Program-made: the position numbers and the translations under genes | The notes under the pieces: generated by a model | Database searches by the model: none | Told to the model about the DNA's origin: nothing | What the model saw: the letters and a program-made list of their open reading frames with translations, nothing else | Part shown: one piece after another, positions 26,803 through 34,856 of the stretch | Numbering within the stretch: the first letter of the stretch is position 1 | Layout of the letters: the number at the start of each line of letters is the position of its first letter | DNA from: JBOGJG01 sp050747825 | Lineage (GTDB): Bacteria; Acidobacteriota; UBA6911; RPQK01; JBOGJG01 | NCBI GenBank assembly: GCA_050747825.1 | Contig: JBOGJG010000277.1 | Span: 1 to 64,000 of the forward strand | Reading direction: 5' to 3' | Length of the DNA: 64,000 nt

Positions 26803-26833
26803 GGATTTTCAACAAATCAGCGAGCTCCATCGA

Positions 26834-26992
26834 TCAGGCTACGGCGGCCACAGCCGCCGGGCTGGCCAGATGCGCCGCTGCTCCCGGGATTATCTCCAAC
26901 GCCTCGACCACTTCCGGAAAGTAGCGCGCCAGCGGCTGTCCCGATTTGGATTGAAGCACGCTCGCCATCTTCGCAGCCTTCGGCCTCGCTCG
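26834..26992 (-). pseudogene. Remnant of an ATP-dependent DNA ligase (LigC/LigD ligase-domain type)
   Basis: On the minus strand a 52-codon open stretch reads MASVLQSKSGQPLARYFPEV and then VEALEIIPG. This resembles the part of bacterial ATP-dependent DNA ligases just before the adenylation-domain LDGEI motif (R/K-x-PLARYFPEL-xxAL). The rest, including the catalytic KxDG and LDGEI, is missing. It lies directly downstream of the LigD-type polymerase gene on the same strand, where a partner ligase would be expected. The call rests on a short match, so it is moderate. Confidence 0.4.
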
Positions 26993-27027
26993 TCAGCGGG
27001 CAGCGGTCAGCGGTCAGCGGGTCAGCG
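26992..27027. repeat. Heptamer repeat (GTCAGCG)n, five units
   Basis: Units lie at 26992, 26999, 27006, 27013 and 27021; one unit is imperfect and one extra G separates the last. The unit is the reverse complement of the CTGACCG-type heptamer repeated 14 times at 57173-57270. The whole space 26803-27050 otherwise holds only the ligase remnant. Confidence 0.75.
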
Positions 27028-27050
27028 GCTGCATCTCGAGTTCCATTGCT

Positions 27051-28004
27051 TTACCGCAGCACCTTTTCGAGTTCAAAGCGCCCGCGTGAAGAAACCAAAG
27101 GTTCAAAGAGATCACCTTTCCTGCTGACGCGGCGGCGGGCGTTATCGATGCGAAAGTCTTCGATCTTGATTCCTTTTCGGACTTCTTCCCAGGTGACCGG
27201 CATCGAGACTGTGGCCCTGGGTTTGGGACGCACGGAATAGACAGAAGCGAGTGTGCGACCCCAGGCGTTCTGGTTGTAGTCCACCAGTACCCGGCCAGCC
27301 GGGCGCTTGCTGATCCGGTACTCTGCCGTGATCAGGTCGGGATAAAGCCCCTCCAGGCTCTTGGAGAGCCTCTTGGCGAAAGTCCAGACCTGCTTCTGAG
27401 TGGGGCCTCTCACTATAGGCACATACGCATGGATACCCTTTGAGCCGGTGGTCTTGGCAAAATTCGGGATCTTCAAAGCATCCAGGGCCTCGTGGACGAT
27501 CAGGGCCGTCTCACAGACTTTTTCGAAGCCGACGTCACCGACGGGGTCGAGATCGAAATGGAGATAATCAGGACGATCCACGTCATCACATCGGGCGTAC
27601 CACTGATTGAGATCGATGCAGCCCAGGTTCACAACCCAGAGCAGCGAAGCCACGTCCTGGACCACCGGAAAGTCAATCACGTTTCCCGAAGAATGCTTGA
27701 TCGAACAGAGCTCTATCCAATCGGGACGGTATGAAGGAGCCCTCTTCATAAAGAAGAAATCCCCCTTCCAGCCGTTGGGGTAGCGCTTCATGACCATGGC
27801 TCGGTCGCGCAGATGGGGAAGAAGCACGTCAGACATATCGGAATAATATTGAAGCAGGTCGCCCTTGGTCAGTCCCAGATCAGGCCAGAAAGGCTTTCGC
27901 AGATTGGTAAGCTTCAGCTTGCGGCCATCCAGATCGTATTGAACACTGTTCTTGTCTGTTGGAATCTTCAGAGCGCTATGCCGCTCCTGGGCTGTCTTCG
28001 GCAT
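27051..28004 (-). CDS. LigD-type polymerase domain protein (NHEJ primase-polymerase)
   Basis: The 317-residue stand-alone PolDom protein resembles the polymerase part of LigD, an archaeo-eukaryotic-primase-fold enzyme that fills gaps with ribonucleotides during non-homologous end joining. Catalytic aspartates are in HFDLDP (Asp151, Asp153), the catalytic histidine in TTGSKGIHAYVP, and other family marks are NLRKPFWPDLGLTKGDLLQYY and KRYPNGWKGDFFFMKRAP. No Ku gene is in the window, and the neighbouring ligase is only a remnant, so any partner must be elsewhere. It ends close to the heptamer repeat. Confidence 0.9.
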   Translation of the reverse strand: MPKTAQERHSALKIPTDKNSVQYDLDGRKLKLTNLRKPFWPDLGLTKGDLLQYYSDMSDVLLPHLRDRAMVMKRYPNGWKGDFFFMKRAPSYRPDWIELCSIKHSSGNVIDFPVVQDVASLLWVVNLGCIDLNQWYARCDDVDRPDYLHFDLDPVGDVGFEKVCETALIVHEALDALKIPNFAKTTGSKGIHAYVPIVRGPTQKQVWTFAKRLSKSLEGLYPDLITAEYRISKRPAGRVLVDYNQNAWGRTLASVYSVRPKPRATVSMPVTWEEVRKGIKIEDFRIDNARRRVSRKGDLFEPLVSSRGRFELEKVLR

Positions 28005-28088
28005 CTCCTGAATCCATTATATCGAGCCCGTAGCCAAGTCGTTAACCGGACGCCTGGCCGGGACATTTTACTCGGGGAGCCAGCCACC

Positions 28089-29012
28089 TTATCTCCTGGT
28101 AGTATCCCAGGACGGAGAAGTGAATCGCCCTCCCCAGGGAGGATCCAGCGGGAGGCAGGCGTCAAACTCGGTGATCAGCGCGGACTCCAGTTCCTGACCA
28201 TACAGATCGTTCATAAACAGATCGATAATCTCCCGGCAAAATCGTTCCCAGCACCCCTCTTCCCGGCCGGGCTCAATCGGATAAAACATTACATCATTGG
28301 CGCGCGCGGCCTTTAAGTCGCCGACGGCGTCGCCGATCATGAGCACGCGACCAGGCTGGTACTTGCCTCTCGTCGCAAGTTCCAGGTGCTCCTTCTTACT
28401 GCCCATTTCCTGTCCGGCGATGACCGCCACATACTGGCTGATGTCGTTCTCTTCCCATTCTCGAAGCAGCGCCTCTCCAGGAGTCGAAGAAACCACAACC
28501 ACGTCGGCCTTGAGACGCAGTTTCTCGAGACAGTCTCGAACCAGCGGGAAGGGCCTTACATCCTGGACGACGCGAGTCACCGACTCATTCACCTCCAGAC
28601 TCCAGTCCAGCACTCGTTCGAGCTCCTGGCTTCGCGTCCGTTCAATTTCCTCTCGCAGAGCTGGATTGCCGAGCTTGGTTTCCTTTCTGGTCCAGGCAAG
28701 CAAATCGTTGAGGGGAGGAATTTCAACGCCGCGCCTTTGGACCTCGGGCCGCCCGCGCAGCAGATCAAAGGTCTTGAGAAGAGCCAGAAAGCGGTTGCAA
28801 CCCCGATCCTTGGAATAGAGGTTCACAAACTCCCAGGCTTCCCGGGTGTATTTGGAGACTCCAGCCAGGCGCCATTTTTCGATCGTCACCGGGCAAAAAC
28901 ATTCTTTGTGCTTGGGCTCCATGGAATCGAAGACACATCCATCTGAATCGATTCCCACAAAGAATTCGTGCTTCGGCTTGAAATTCTCCAGATCCGATCG
29001 AGTAAAGCTCAT
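28089..29012 (-). CDS. HAD-superfamily hydrolase
   Basis: The 307-residue protein carries HAD motif I (GIDSDGCVFDSM, nucleophile Asp in DSDGC), motif II (VVVVSSTPG), a lysine in GSKKEHLELA and motif III (VLMIGDAVGDLKAARAN). A large helical cap lies between about 60 and 170. The substrate is not evident; because it is coupled to gnd (ATGA overlap, ATG at 29012), a sugar phosphate is a reasonable guess. The C-terminal 50 residues extend beyond the usual core. Confidence 0.85.
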   Translation of the reverse strand: MSFTRSDLENFKPKHEFFVGIDSDGCVFDSMEPKHKECFCPVTIEKWRLAGVSKYTREAWEFVNLYSKDRGCNRFLALLKTFDLLRGRPEVQRRGVEIPPLNDLLAWTRKETKLGNPALREEIERTRSQELERVLDWSLEVNESVTRVVQDVRPFPLVRDCLEKLRLKADVVVVSSTPGEALLREWEENDISQYVAVIAGQEMGSKKEHLELATRGKYQPGRVLMIGDAVGDLKAARANDVMFYPIEPGREEGCWERFCREIIDLFMNDLYGQELESALITEFDACLPLDPPWGGRFTSPSWDTTRR

Positions 29013-30415
29013 TGATACTGTTCCTCCCACTCCGTGTGAAAGACGCCGTCTTTGTCGATGCGGCGATAAGTGTGGGCGCCGAAATAATCTCTTTGCGCCT
29101 GCAGTAAGTTGGCGGGCAGCCGTTCGCGGCGATAACTGTCGAAGTATCCAAGCGAGGCGCTCAAAGCGAGGCAGGGGATGCCGAGCCCAGCCGAGGTAGA
29201 GACAGTTTGCCTCAGTGCTTCCTGCAGTTGATTGGCCAGAAGGCTGAATTCGGAATCCACCAGGAGGTTGGGCAGATCCGGATTGCGCTCAAAGGCAGCC
29301 TGGACACTGTCCAGCAGCCGGGCCCGGATGATGCACCCGCCTTTCCAGATGCGGGCGATCTCCTTGAACTTCAGTTGGAAACTATATTCGCCGGAAGCTT
29401 CACAAAGCAGCGCAAATCCCTGAGCGTAGGAAGTAATAATAGCCAGCCCAAGAGCTCCGCGAAGAGTCTCGGTAAAGTCTTGCTGGTTCACGGAAGTCTT
29501 GCCAGGACCCTGTAAAACCCGGGCTGCCGCCACTCGCTGCTCCTTAAAGGCGGAGAGTATCCTGGCCTCCACAGCCGCATTGATGGTGGGCGTGGCCACG
29601 CCGAGATCCAGAGCGTTCTGCGACGTCCATTTGCCCGTCCCTTTCTGGCCGGCCTTATCAAGGATCAGCTCGACCAGAGGCTTCTGAGTCTCCTCGTCCT
29701 TCTTTCCCAGCACCAGAGCCGTGATTTCAATCAGAAACGAATTCAACTCTCCCTGGTTCCAACCGGAGAAGACCTGTTGGATTTCATCAGCACTCAGGCC
29801 CAGTCCGCTCTTGAGGATGTCGTATGCCTCGCAAATGAGCTGCATGATGGCGTACTCGATGCCGTTGTGAATCATCTTCACATAGTGGCCCGAACCACCT
29901 GGACCGATATAGGCGCAGCAGGGACCATCATCGACCTGGGCGGCAATGCTGGTAAGGATGGGCTCGACCTGGCGATAGGCCGCCTCCGGACCGCCCGGCA
30001 TGATTGAGGGCCCGAACAGCGCGCCCTTTTCACCGCCGCTCACACCCATCCCGATGTATCGGATACCCTTCGCCTCCAGCTCCTCGGCCCGCCGAACGGT
30101 ATCCAGGAAGTATGAGTTGCCGCCATCGATGAGGATATCGCCGGCCGAAAGCAGAGGCGCTATATCCTGGATGACCGCGTCCACGGGCCCGCCGGCGGGC
30201 ACCATCATAAGGATCTTACGGGGCGTCTCCAGCTCGCGGACGAGCTCGTGCAGACTGGATGCCACGGACATGTCCTTGCCGGCAAAGGCGCGCTGAGACG
30301 CCTGGCGCTTGTCCCCGTCCAGATCGAAGCCCGCTACCGAAAATCCATTCCGCTCCACGTTGAGAGCCAAATTTTGTCCCATCACCCCCAGGCCGATAAC
30401 GCCGAATTTTTGCAT
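29009..30415 (-). CDS. gnd: 6-phosphogluconate dehydrogenase, decarboxylating
   Basis: The 468-residue enzyme of the oxidative pentose-phosphate pathway converts 6-phosphogluconate to ribulose 5-phosphate with NADP reduction. NADP-binding motif GLGVMGQNLALNVERNG (8-24), substrate motifs GMGVSGGEKGALFGPSIMPGG and GSGHYVKMIHNGIEYA (catalytic Lys/His), and the C-terminal YFGAHTYRRIDKDGVFHTEW tail are all present and full length. The first gene of a two-gene unit with the HAD hydrolase. Confidence 0.97.
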   Translation of the reverse strand: MQKFGVIGLGVMGQNLALNVERNGFSVAGFDLDGDKRQASQRAFAGKDMSVASSLHELVRELETPRKILMMVPAGGPVDAVIQDIAPLLSAGDILIDGGNSYFLDTVRRAEELEAKGIRYIGMGVSGGEKGALFGPSIMPGGPEAAYRQVEPILTSIAAQVDDGPCCAYIGPGGSGHYVKMIHNGIEYAIMQLICEAYDILKSGLGLSADEIQQVFSGWNQGELNSFLIEITALVLGKKDEETQKPLVELILDKAGQKGTGKWTSQNALDLGVATPTINAAVEARILSAFKEQRVAAARVLQGPGKTSVNQQDFTETLRGALGLAIITSYAQGFALLCEASGEYSFQLKFKEIARIWKGGCIIRARLLDSVQAAFERNPDLPNLLVDSEFSLLANQLQEALRQTVSTSAGLGIPCLALSASLGYFDSYRRERLPANLLQAQRDYFGAHTYRRIDKDGVFHTEWEEQYQ

Positions 30416-30497
30416 TGGGCGAGAGTAACGTGAATGTACGGAAGGGTCAATACGGGACCGTCGGCGCGCGATCTAATGCCGGTCCAGCCAACAAGCC

Positions 30498-30528
30498 GCG
30501 GAACTTACCACAGGCTGTTAAGTTCCGC
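30498..30528. repeat. Perfect 10-bp inverted repeat downstream of the creatininase gene
   Basis: GCGGAACTTA (30498-30507) pairs exactly with TAAGTTCCGC (30519-30528) across an 11-nt loop. There is no T-run on either side, so it is not a classical terminator. It overlaps the end of a truncated YdeI-like remnant. Confidence 0.6.
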
Positions 30529-30604
30529 ATAGGTGCTCGCTCAGCCACTTTCGCCATTCCTGGCGCGTGCGCAGGTCAACTGTCTTGATGGCCTTCCCTG
30601 GCAT
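30518..30604 (-). pseudogene. Truncated N-terminus of a YdeI/OmpD-associated family protein
   Basis: A 28-codon frame starting at ATG 30604 reads KAIKTVDLRTRQEWRKWLSE, which matches the N-terminal signature of YdeI-family proteins (KTVDVRTRxEWRxWLxxHH). A TAA inside a hairpin ends it at once and the remaining roughly 150 residues are absent. The region 30416-30610 contains nothing else. Confidence 0.5.
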
Positions 30605-30610
30605 TGCCAA

Positions 30611-31477
30611 TTACACGCGGTCAATAAACTCGCGGTTCTTAATCGTAACCGGGATCTTGTTCAGCTCGCGCACCGCGGCAGCGACATGCTCGGAGTAGCG
30701 GCGGAAAGCCTCTTCACCCTTTTCAGCCGTGGCCCGCTCCGGATTGCCGATCACTCCCGTCTCCGTGAACTCGTGATGATCCATTGGAAAATGGAAGTAG
30801 CTATAGCCGTCGAACTGAATGTCAGGCGCTCCGTCTTTCTTGCCGAACTTGTCGGGAAGCCAGCGTGGAATGTGGGTGTCCGTTTTGACCGCCCGATCCA
30901 TCCGCACCAGACTCGAGTTCCAGGCCAGCATCTGCGAAGTCTCCAGTTCGCTGGAGTGCCACCCCGGAGTCTCCTCCGGAGGATTCTCCATCAGGTCGCC
31001 GACCAGCCCGGCATAACGCTCCATGTAAGGTTTGGCGAATCCCACCAGGGCTCCCGTGTCATAGCGAATTTTGCGCAGTACGGGGTCGATCACTTTCACG
31101 TTGGAACCGTGGCCGTTGATGAACACCAGCTTATTGAAGCCGTGGTGAATGAGGCTGCGGGCGATATCGTAGAGCAGCGCATGCAGCGTGGACGGCCGGA
31201 TGGTGATCGTGCCCCGCCCCTCTCCCGGGCCTGCCATGTGCTGGGGTGAGTAGCCTGTCCATACCACTGGTGTGTGCAGCATGTTGTTGATCCTGGCCAC
31301 TCGGGAGGCGATTTCCAGGGCTGTTACCGAGTCCGTGCACAGCGGCAGGTGGGGCCCGTGCTGCTCGGTGCTGGCCATTGGAATCATGATCAGATCGCAA
31401 TACTGCAGATAGGACTGAATATCCGGGTAAGCCAGGTCAGCGATATTATGGGATGGAAGCTCGACTTGTACGCTCAT
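30611..31477 (-). CDS. Creatininase-family amidohydrolase
   Basis: The 288-residue protein has the metal-binding motifs of the creatininase/MftE/FAPy-deformylase family: MASTEQHGPHLPLCTD near the N-terminus, VFINGHGSN in the middle, and GWHSSELETSQML. Members open cyclic amides or cleave formamide-like bonds with zinc or manganese; the substrate here is unknown. It is the last gene of a minus-strand operon (GlcD-like, GlcF-like, epimerase, Tm-1-like, creatininase) and starts 6 bp after its upstream neighbour, which points to a shared catabolic pathway. Confidence 0.85.
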   Translation of the reverse strand: MSVQVELPSHNIADLAYPDIQSYLQYCDLIMIPMASTEQHGPHLPLCTDSVTALEIASRVARINNMLHTPVVWTGYSPQHMAGPGEGRGTITIRPSTLHALLYDIARSLIHHGFNKLVFINGHGSNVKVIDPVLRKIRYDTGALVGFAKPYMERYAGLVGDLMENPPEETPGWHSSELETSQMLAWNSSLVRMDRAVKTDTHIPRWLPDKFGKKDGAPDIQFDGYSYFHFPMDHHEFTETGVIGNPERATAEKGEEAFRRYSEHVAAAVRELNKIPVTIKNREFIDRV

Positions 31478-31483
31478 GTCGAT

Positions 31484-32716
31484 TTATTCTCCTTTCTGTT
31501 TTAAAAGCGCCAGAAAGTGCTCAGCCACTTTCAGCGCAAACTCCGGACTGTTGATATGGTGCGGGTAAGTCTTCAGCGGAATATTCGGGCGAAGGTCCTC
31601 TTTTAAAGCTCTTACGAAACTCTGATCGGACTCGGGATTCCAGAAGGGGCCGCCTGGTACATTGGGGATGGAGAGTCCCTCGGTAGGAATGATCACTTCC
31701 AGAGGTCCTTTGGCCTGGTTGAGCTTGCGGGCAAAGATGCGGCCCAGCTCGGTCATCTCACCAGTCAAAGTCCTGACCAGCGTGAATTCCGGATTGTGAT
31801 CGTAAACCGGACGTCCCTTCATAGATGCGGGCACTTCCTCGGGTGGGCCATGGACCGAAAAATCGATGCACCCGGGTACCACAACCTGAGGCAGCCCGAG
31901 CCGGCCGATTCTTTCAAGGCGCTCCGGACCACCGGCGTGAAAGCCCCCTACCAGCTCATCGGTAAGCTCATCCGTCGTGTAATCGATGACTCCCACGAAC
32001 ATGTCCTGGGCAGCCAGTTCTTCCATGGCTGGGCCTCCCACCCCGTTCGAATGAAAGATCACCGTTTCGAGTCCGTTCTCGGCCAGTTTGTCGCGAATCA
32101 GCATCACCGGCTTGGTCGTATTTCCCAACATGGTGATGGCCACGTATCTGCGGCTGGTGTCGGGACGCATCCCGCGCCCGTGCTCCAGCATTCCTTTCAG
32201 ACTGGCGGCGACATTGTCGAAAATTGCCGTGCTGATGGGATTTAATCCCAGGATATCGACCACGGAATGAACCACCATCACGTCCCGCGTACCCACCAGG
32301 GGGCCAAAGCGGCGCCGCCCCGAAGCAATGGGGGTCACCAGCACTTTGGGGATTCCCACCGGGAGGCACTTCATGGCTGTGGCGCCCAGCACGGCCCCCT
32401 CTGCGCCGCCCAGTGAGGTGACGGCGTCCAGCTGTCCTTCGCGAAACAGCTTTAGCGCCAGATTACGAATGCCTTCCTGCATCCCGTGGACGGCCTTGCC
32501 GCGACTGCCGGCATTGCGCAGCGCGTCGATGTCAGTGCCGGCCAGCCTGGCCACCTCGGCCCGGCCGATGTCGGGGATGATATCCAGCGGTTCGCCCAAG
32601 ATTCCAGAGTCGACCACCAGCGGCTGAAGCCCAAGCTGCTTCAGGCGATCACGAAGATAGGCGATCTCCGGACCTTTCGTATCAAGTGTGCCGATAACGA
32701 CAACGCTTCCAGCCAA
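31484..32716 (-). CDS. Tm-1-like ATP-binding domain protein (UPF0261)
   Basis: The roughly 410-residue protein matches UPF0261/Tm-1-like proteins: SVVVIGTLDTKGPEIAYLRDRL at the start, VTSLGGAEGAVLGATAMKCLP, ASGRRRFGPLVGTRDVMVVHSVVDILGLNP, AITMLGNTTKP, and IPTEGLSIPNVPGGPFWNPE near the end. The plant Tm-1 protein binds ATP and a viral helicase; bacterial members have no known reaction but often sit in catabolic operons. A strong GGGAGGGA lies just before TTG 32716, so I prefer that start to the TTG at 32749 or ATG at 32731. It is co-transcribed with the creatininase gene 6 bp downstream. Confidence 0.87.
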   Translation of the reverse strand: MAGSVVVIGTLDTKGPEIAYLRDRLKQLGLQPLVVDSGILGEPLDIIPDIGRAEVARLAGTDIDALRNAGSRGKAVHGMQEGIRNLALKLFREGQLDAVTSLGGAEGAVLGATAMKCLPVGIPKVLVTPIASGRRRFGPLVGTRDVMVVHSVVDILGLNPISTAIFDNVAASLKGMLEHGRGMRPDTSRRYVAITMLGNTTKPVMLIRDKLAENGLETVIFHSNGVGGPAMEELAAQDMFVGVIDYTTDELTDELVGGFHAGGPERLERIGRLGLPQVVVPGCIDFSVHGPPEEVPASMKGRPVYDHNPEFTLVRTLTGEMTELGRIFARKLNQAKGPLEVIIPTEGLSIPNVPGGPFWNPESDQSFVRALKEDLRPNIPLKTYPHHINSPEFALKVAEHFLALLKQKGE

Positions 32717-32733
32717 TGTCCCTCCCTGCATTC

Positions 32734-32811
32734 GAGTTTCAGGTTCCAAGTTTCAAGTTCAAGTCACGAATCGTTGCCCAACCAGGACTTGGAGCTTGGA
32801 ACCCGGAACTC
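32734..32811. repeat. Large imperfect inverted repeat between epimerase and Tm-1-like genes
   Basis: A left arm rich in GGTTCCAAG and CAAGT (from 32734) pairs imperfectly with a right arm containing ACTTGGAGCTTGGAACC (ending 32811 at the epimerase stop). It could fold in the operon mRNA between the two genes, as an intercistronic stability or partial termination element. Confidence 0.6.
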
Positions 32812-33694
32812 ATATGTGTTTCCGCAGCTCTCTAATCGATTCCTCAACGAGCCAACTATAGAACTCGTCGGAGAGCGTGCCGCTGCCGTGGTCCTGGATA
32901 AATTTCAGTTCTTCAGGCGTCAACTCGACCTCACCCTTTTCCAGCGCGTTCTTATAAGGGTTGGCGGGAGTCCGGTCCAGAGGGGCAACGAATTCAACCG
33001 TCAGAGCGCCATCATAGCCGGCCTTTTTCAAAGTGCCGATCAATTTGCCCCAGTCCCAGCTCCCCTGGCCGGGCGCCATACGATTGTTGTCGGCCACATG
33101 GAAGTCCACCAGCCGATCTCGCGATTTGAGGATGGCCTGATAGGGATCGGCTTCTTCAATATTGATGTGAAAAGCGTCCAGGCAAATGCCACATTCCGGA
33201 CCCACCTCCTCCGCCAGCAGGAGCGCCTGATCGTGTCGGTTCAGAAAGTAAGTTTCAAATCGGTTCAGCGGTTCCAGAGCGAGTTTGACGCCCTCCCGCA
33301 TTCCATGCTCGTAGCACTGCTTCAGGCTCTGGACAGCCCACCGCCACTCTTCATCCTGGCCGGCCTCCGGCTTGATCTTGCCTACGGTCGAAGGCACGAT
33401 CGTGATCTCATAGCCCTCCAGCTCTTTCACCATCGTGATGCAGTCCTGGACATACTGAACCGACTCGGCCCGTTTGTCTTCGTCTGTGGCCAGGAGGTCG
33501 CGCTCTCCCAGCATCAGCGTGACGGATCCCCAGCATTTGAGTCCGTGGTCTTTCAGCAGCTTTCCAACCGCTTTGGTGTCGTACTTCTCCGGCTCGCCGC
33601 TGATCTCGATGGAATCATATCCGTATCTGGCCAGACGAGCGATTGTGGTTTCGATCGGCTCTCCTCTCATCCAGTTGTGCATTGCAACCTGCAT
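32810..33694 (-). CDS. Sugar phosphate isomerase/epimerase (TIM-barrel, tagatose-3-epimerase-like)
   Basis: The 294-residue protein belongs to the AP-endonuclease-2/xylose-isomerase-like TIM-barrel family. Four metal ligands of the keto-sugar 3-epimerase type can be placed: Glu in LALEPLNRFETYFLN, Asp in CLDAFHINIEE, His in VDFHVADNNRMAPGQG and Glu in LTVEFV. It probably interconverts a sugar or sugar acid. It is third in the operon, 19 bp after the GlcF-like gene. Confidence 0.85.
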   Translation of the reverse strand: MQVAMHNWMRGEPIETTIARLARYGYDSIEISGEPEKYDTKAVGKLLKDHGLKCWGSVTLMLGERDLLATDEDKRAESVQYVQDCITMVKELEGYEITIVPSTVGKIKPEAGQDEEWRWAVQSLKQCYEHGMREGVKLALEPLNRFETYFLNRHDQALLLAEEVGPECGICLDAFHINIEEADPYQAILKSRDRLVDFHVADNNRMAPGQGSWDWGKLIGTLKKAGYDGALTVEFVAPLDRTPANPYKNALEKGEVELTPEELKFIQDHGSGTLSDEFYSWLVEESIRELRKHI

Positions 33695-33713
33695 AGTTTC
33701 GAGTCCTCCCGTT

Positions 33714-34856
33714 TTAGAGATGTTCTGCCAAGATTTGATACAGCCCTTTTACTTGAATTCTCTCTTTTGCCTGGGTCTTCAGGTGATGCAGGCAAAGAGG
33801 GTCTTCCGTGATCAGTAAATCGGCACCGGCGTGAGAGGCATCTTCAAAACGAGCCTGCGCCAATTTGGAAGCGATATCGGGTTGTGTGAATTCGAGCCCA
33901 CCCACAGCCCCGCACGGAGACGCGCGCTGCTCCCGCCAGAACAGAGGAGCGGAAGGTATTCCCAAAGCAGCCTCCAGGAGACGGCGGGGGGCTTGATGGT
34001 CCCGCTGAACCCGCGGCGAATGACAGGGATCGTGGTAGGCGTATCTGAGGCTTGGGGCCTGAGGGTTGGGGCCTGAGGGTTTGAGCTTTCCGTGGCAAAG
34101 CGATCCAGCCAGGAAGGAGGTCAGTTCGACCACTTCGACTTCCTCGGGAAAGAGGATATTCAGGCGCTCGATGTACAAGGTCTTAAAGGCGTAGAGGTCT
34201 CCGGGTGAAAGGACGAACAGCCTGCGGCAGCCGGAGTCCCGGACTTCATCGACAACCTCTCGAGCCAGTTTGGAAGCCGTGCCGGGCAGCCCCAGAGAAC
34301 TGGCCAGGAATCCGGAAGAACGGCCGGCGCCAATCAAAACGGCCGAGATGCCGGCAGCCTTCAGAAGCTGAACTGCAGCCTCGAGTGTAGCCGGACTCAG
34401 GTGTTGTGCGGCGTCTCCAACAAACAGCGCCGTTTCCCCCCGCCCTTCCGCTCTTTGAGGCTTCTCCTCAGCATATGGATTCCGCCACTTCCGCAGTGCC
34501 TGATCAGCGACCGCCACCTGGGCAGGAGCCAGTCCCAACTCCACTACCTGAGCCCGGGCTGCGGCAATAGCAATGGGAAGCGGCTGGTCGGTGGCGCAGT
34601 GCGACCGGCACAATCCACAGTCCGCGCACTTGTAAAGCACATCGACCGTTTCTTCGTTCCATTGCAGGAGATTGCGCTTGACCGAAGAAATGGTCAGAGC
34701 CCAACCGTGCGGAGTCAGCGTCTCGTTGTATGTGACGTTTCCGACCGGGCATACGTGCCGGCACATGAGGCTGAAACGGCACAGTTCCGTCGTAGCAAGG
34801 GGATCTTCAATGTAGGCTGGAGATCTTCTGTGCCTGAGACCGTCGTGATCGCTCAT
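33714..34856 (-). CDS. GlcF-like (Fe-S)-binding oxidoreductase subunit
   Basis: The 380-residue protein resembles the iron-sulfur subunit of glycolate/lactate-type dehydrogenases. The second ferredoxin motif is complete (CADCGLCRSHC). The first reads CRFSLMCRHVCP and lacks one cysteine of the usual CxxCxxCxxxCP, so it may hold a 3Fe-4S or no cluster. A C-terminal cysteine-rich CCG domain begins YAYHDPCHSPR and ends ASPCGAVGG. Just before it a 14-residue insert (KPSGPNPQAPS and flanks) is encoded by three 14-bp tandem repeats (34045-34086). It overlaps the GlcD-like gene by four bases, so the two should form one complex that passes electrons from the flavin to a quinone or other acceptor. Confidence 0.85.
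   Translation of the reverse strand: MSDHDGLRHRRSPAYIEDPLATTELCRFSLMCRHVCPVGNVTYNETLTPHGWALTISSVKRNLLQWNEETVDVLYKCADCGLCRSHCATDQPLPIAIAAARAQVVELGLAPAQVAVADQALRKWRNPYAEEKPQRAEGRGETALFVGDAAQHLSPATLEAAVQLLKAAGISAVLIGAGRSSGFLASSLGLPGTASKLAREVVDEVRDSGCRRLFVLSPGDLYAFKTLYIERLNILFPEEVEVVELTSFLAGSLCHGKLKPSGPNPQAPSLRYAYHDPCHSPRVQRDHQAPRRLLEAALGIPSAPLFWREQRASPCGAVGGLEFTQPDIASKLAQARFEDASHAGADLLITEDPLCLHHLKTQAKERIQVKGLYQILAEHL
34045..34086 (-). repeat. Three 14-bp tandem repeats inside the GlcF-like gene
   Basis: Units at 34045-34058, 34059-34072 and 34073-34086 share CTGAGGSTTGGGGC with small changes. The three units total 42 bp, so they insert 14 codons without breaking the frame. Confidence 0.85.

Noticed and set aside
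26870..27127. 85-residue plus-strand frame
   Set aside because: Arg/Ser-rich composition, overlaps the heptamer repeat and the LigD gene, and the opposite strand fits a ligase remnant better.
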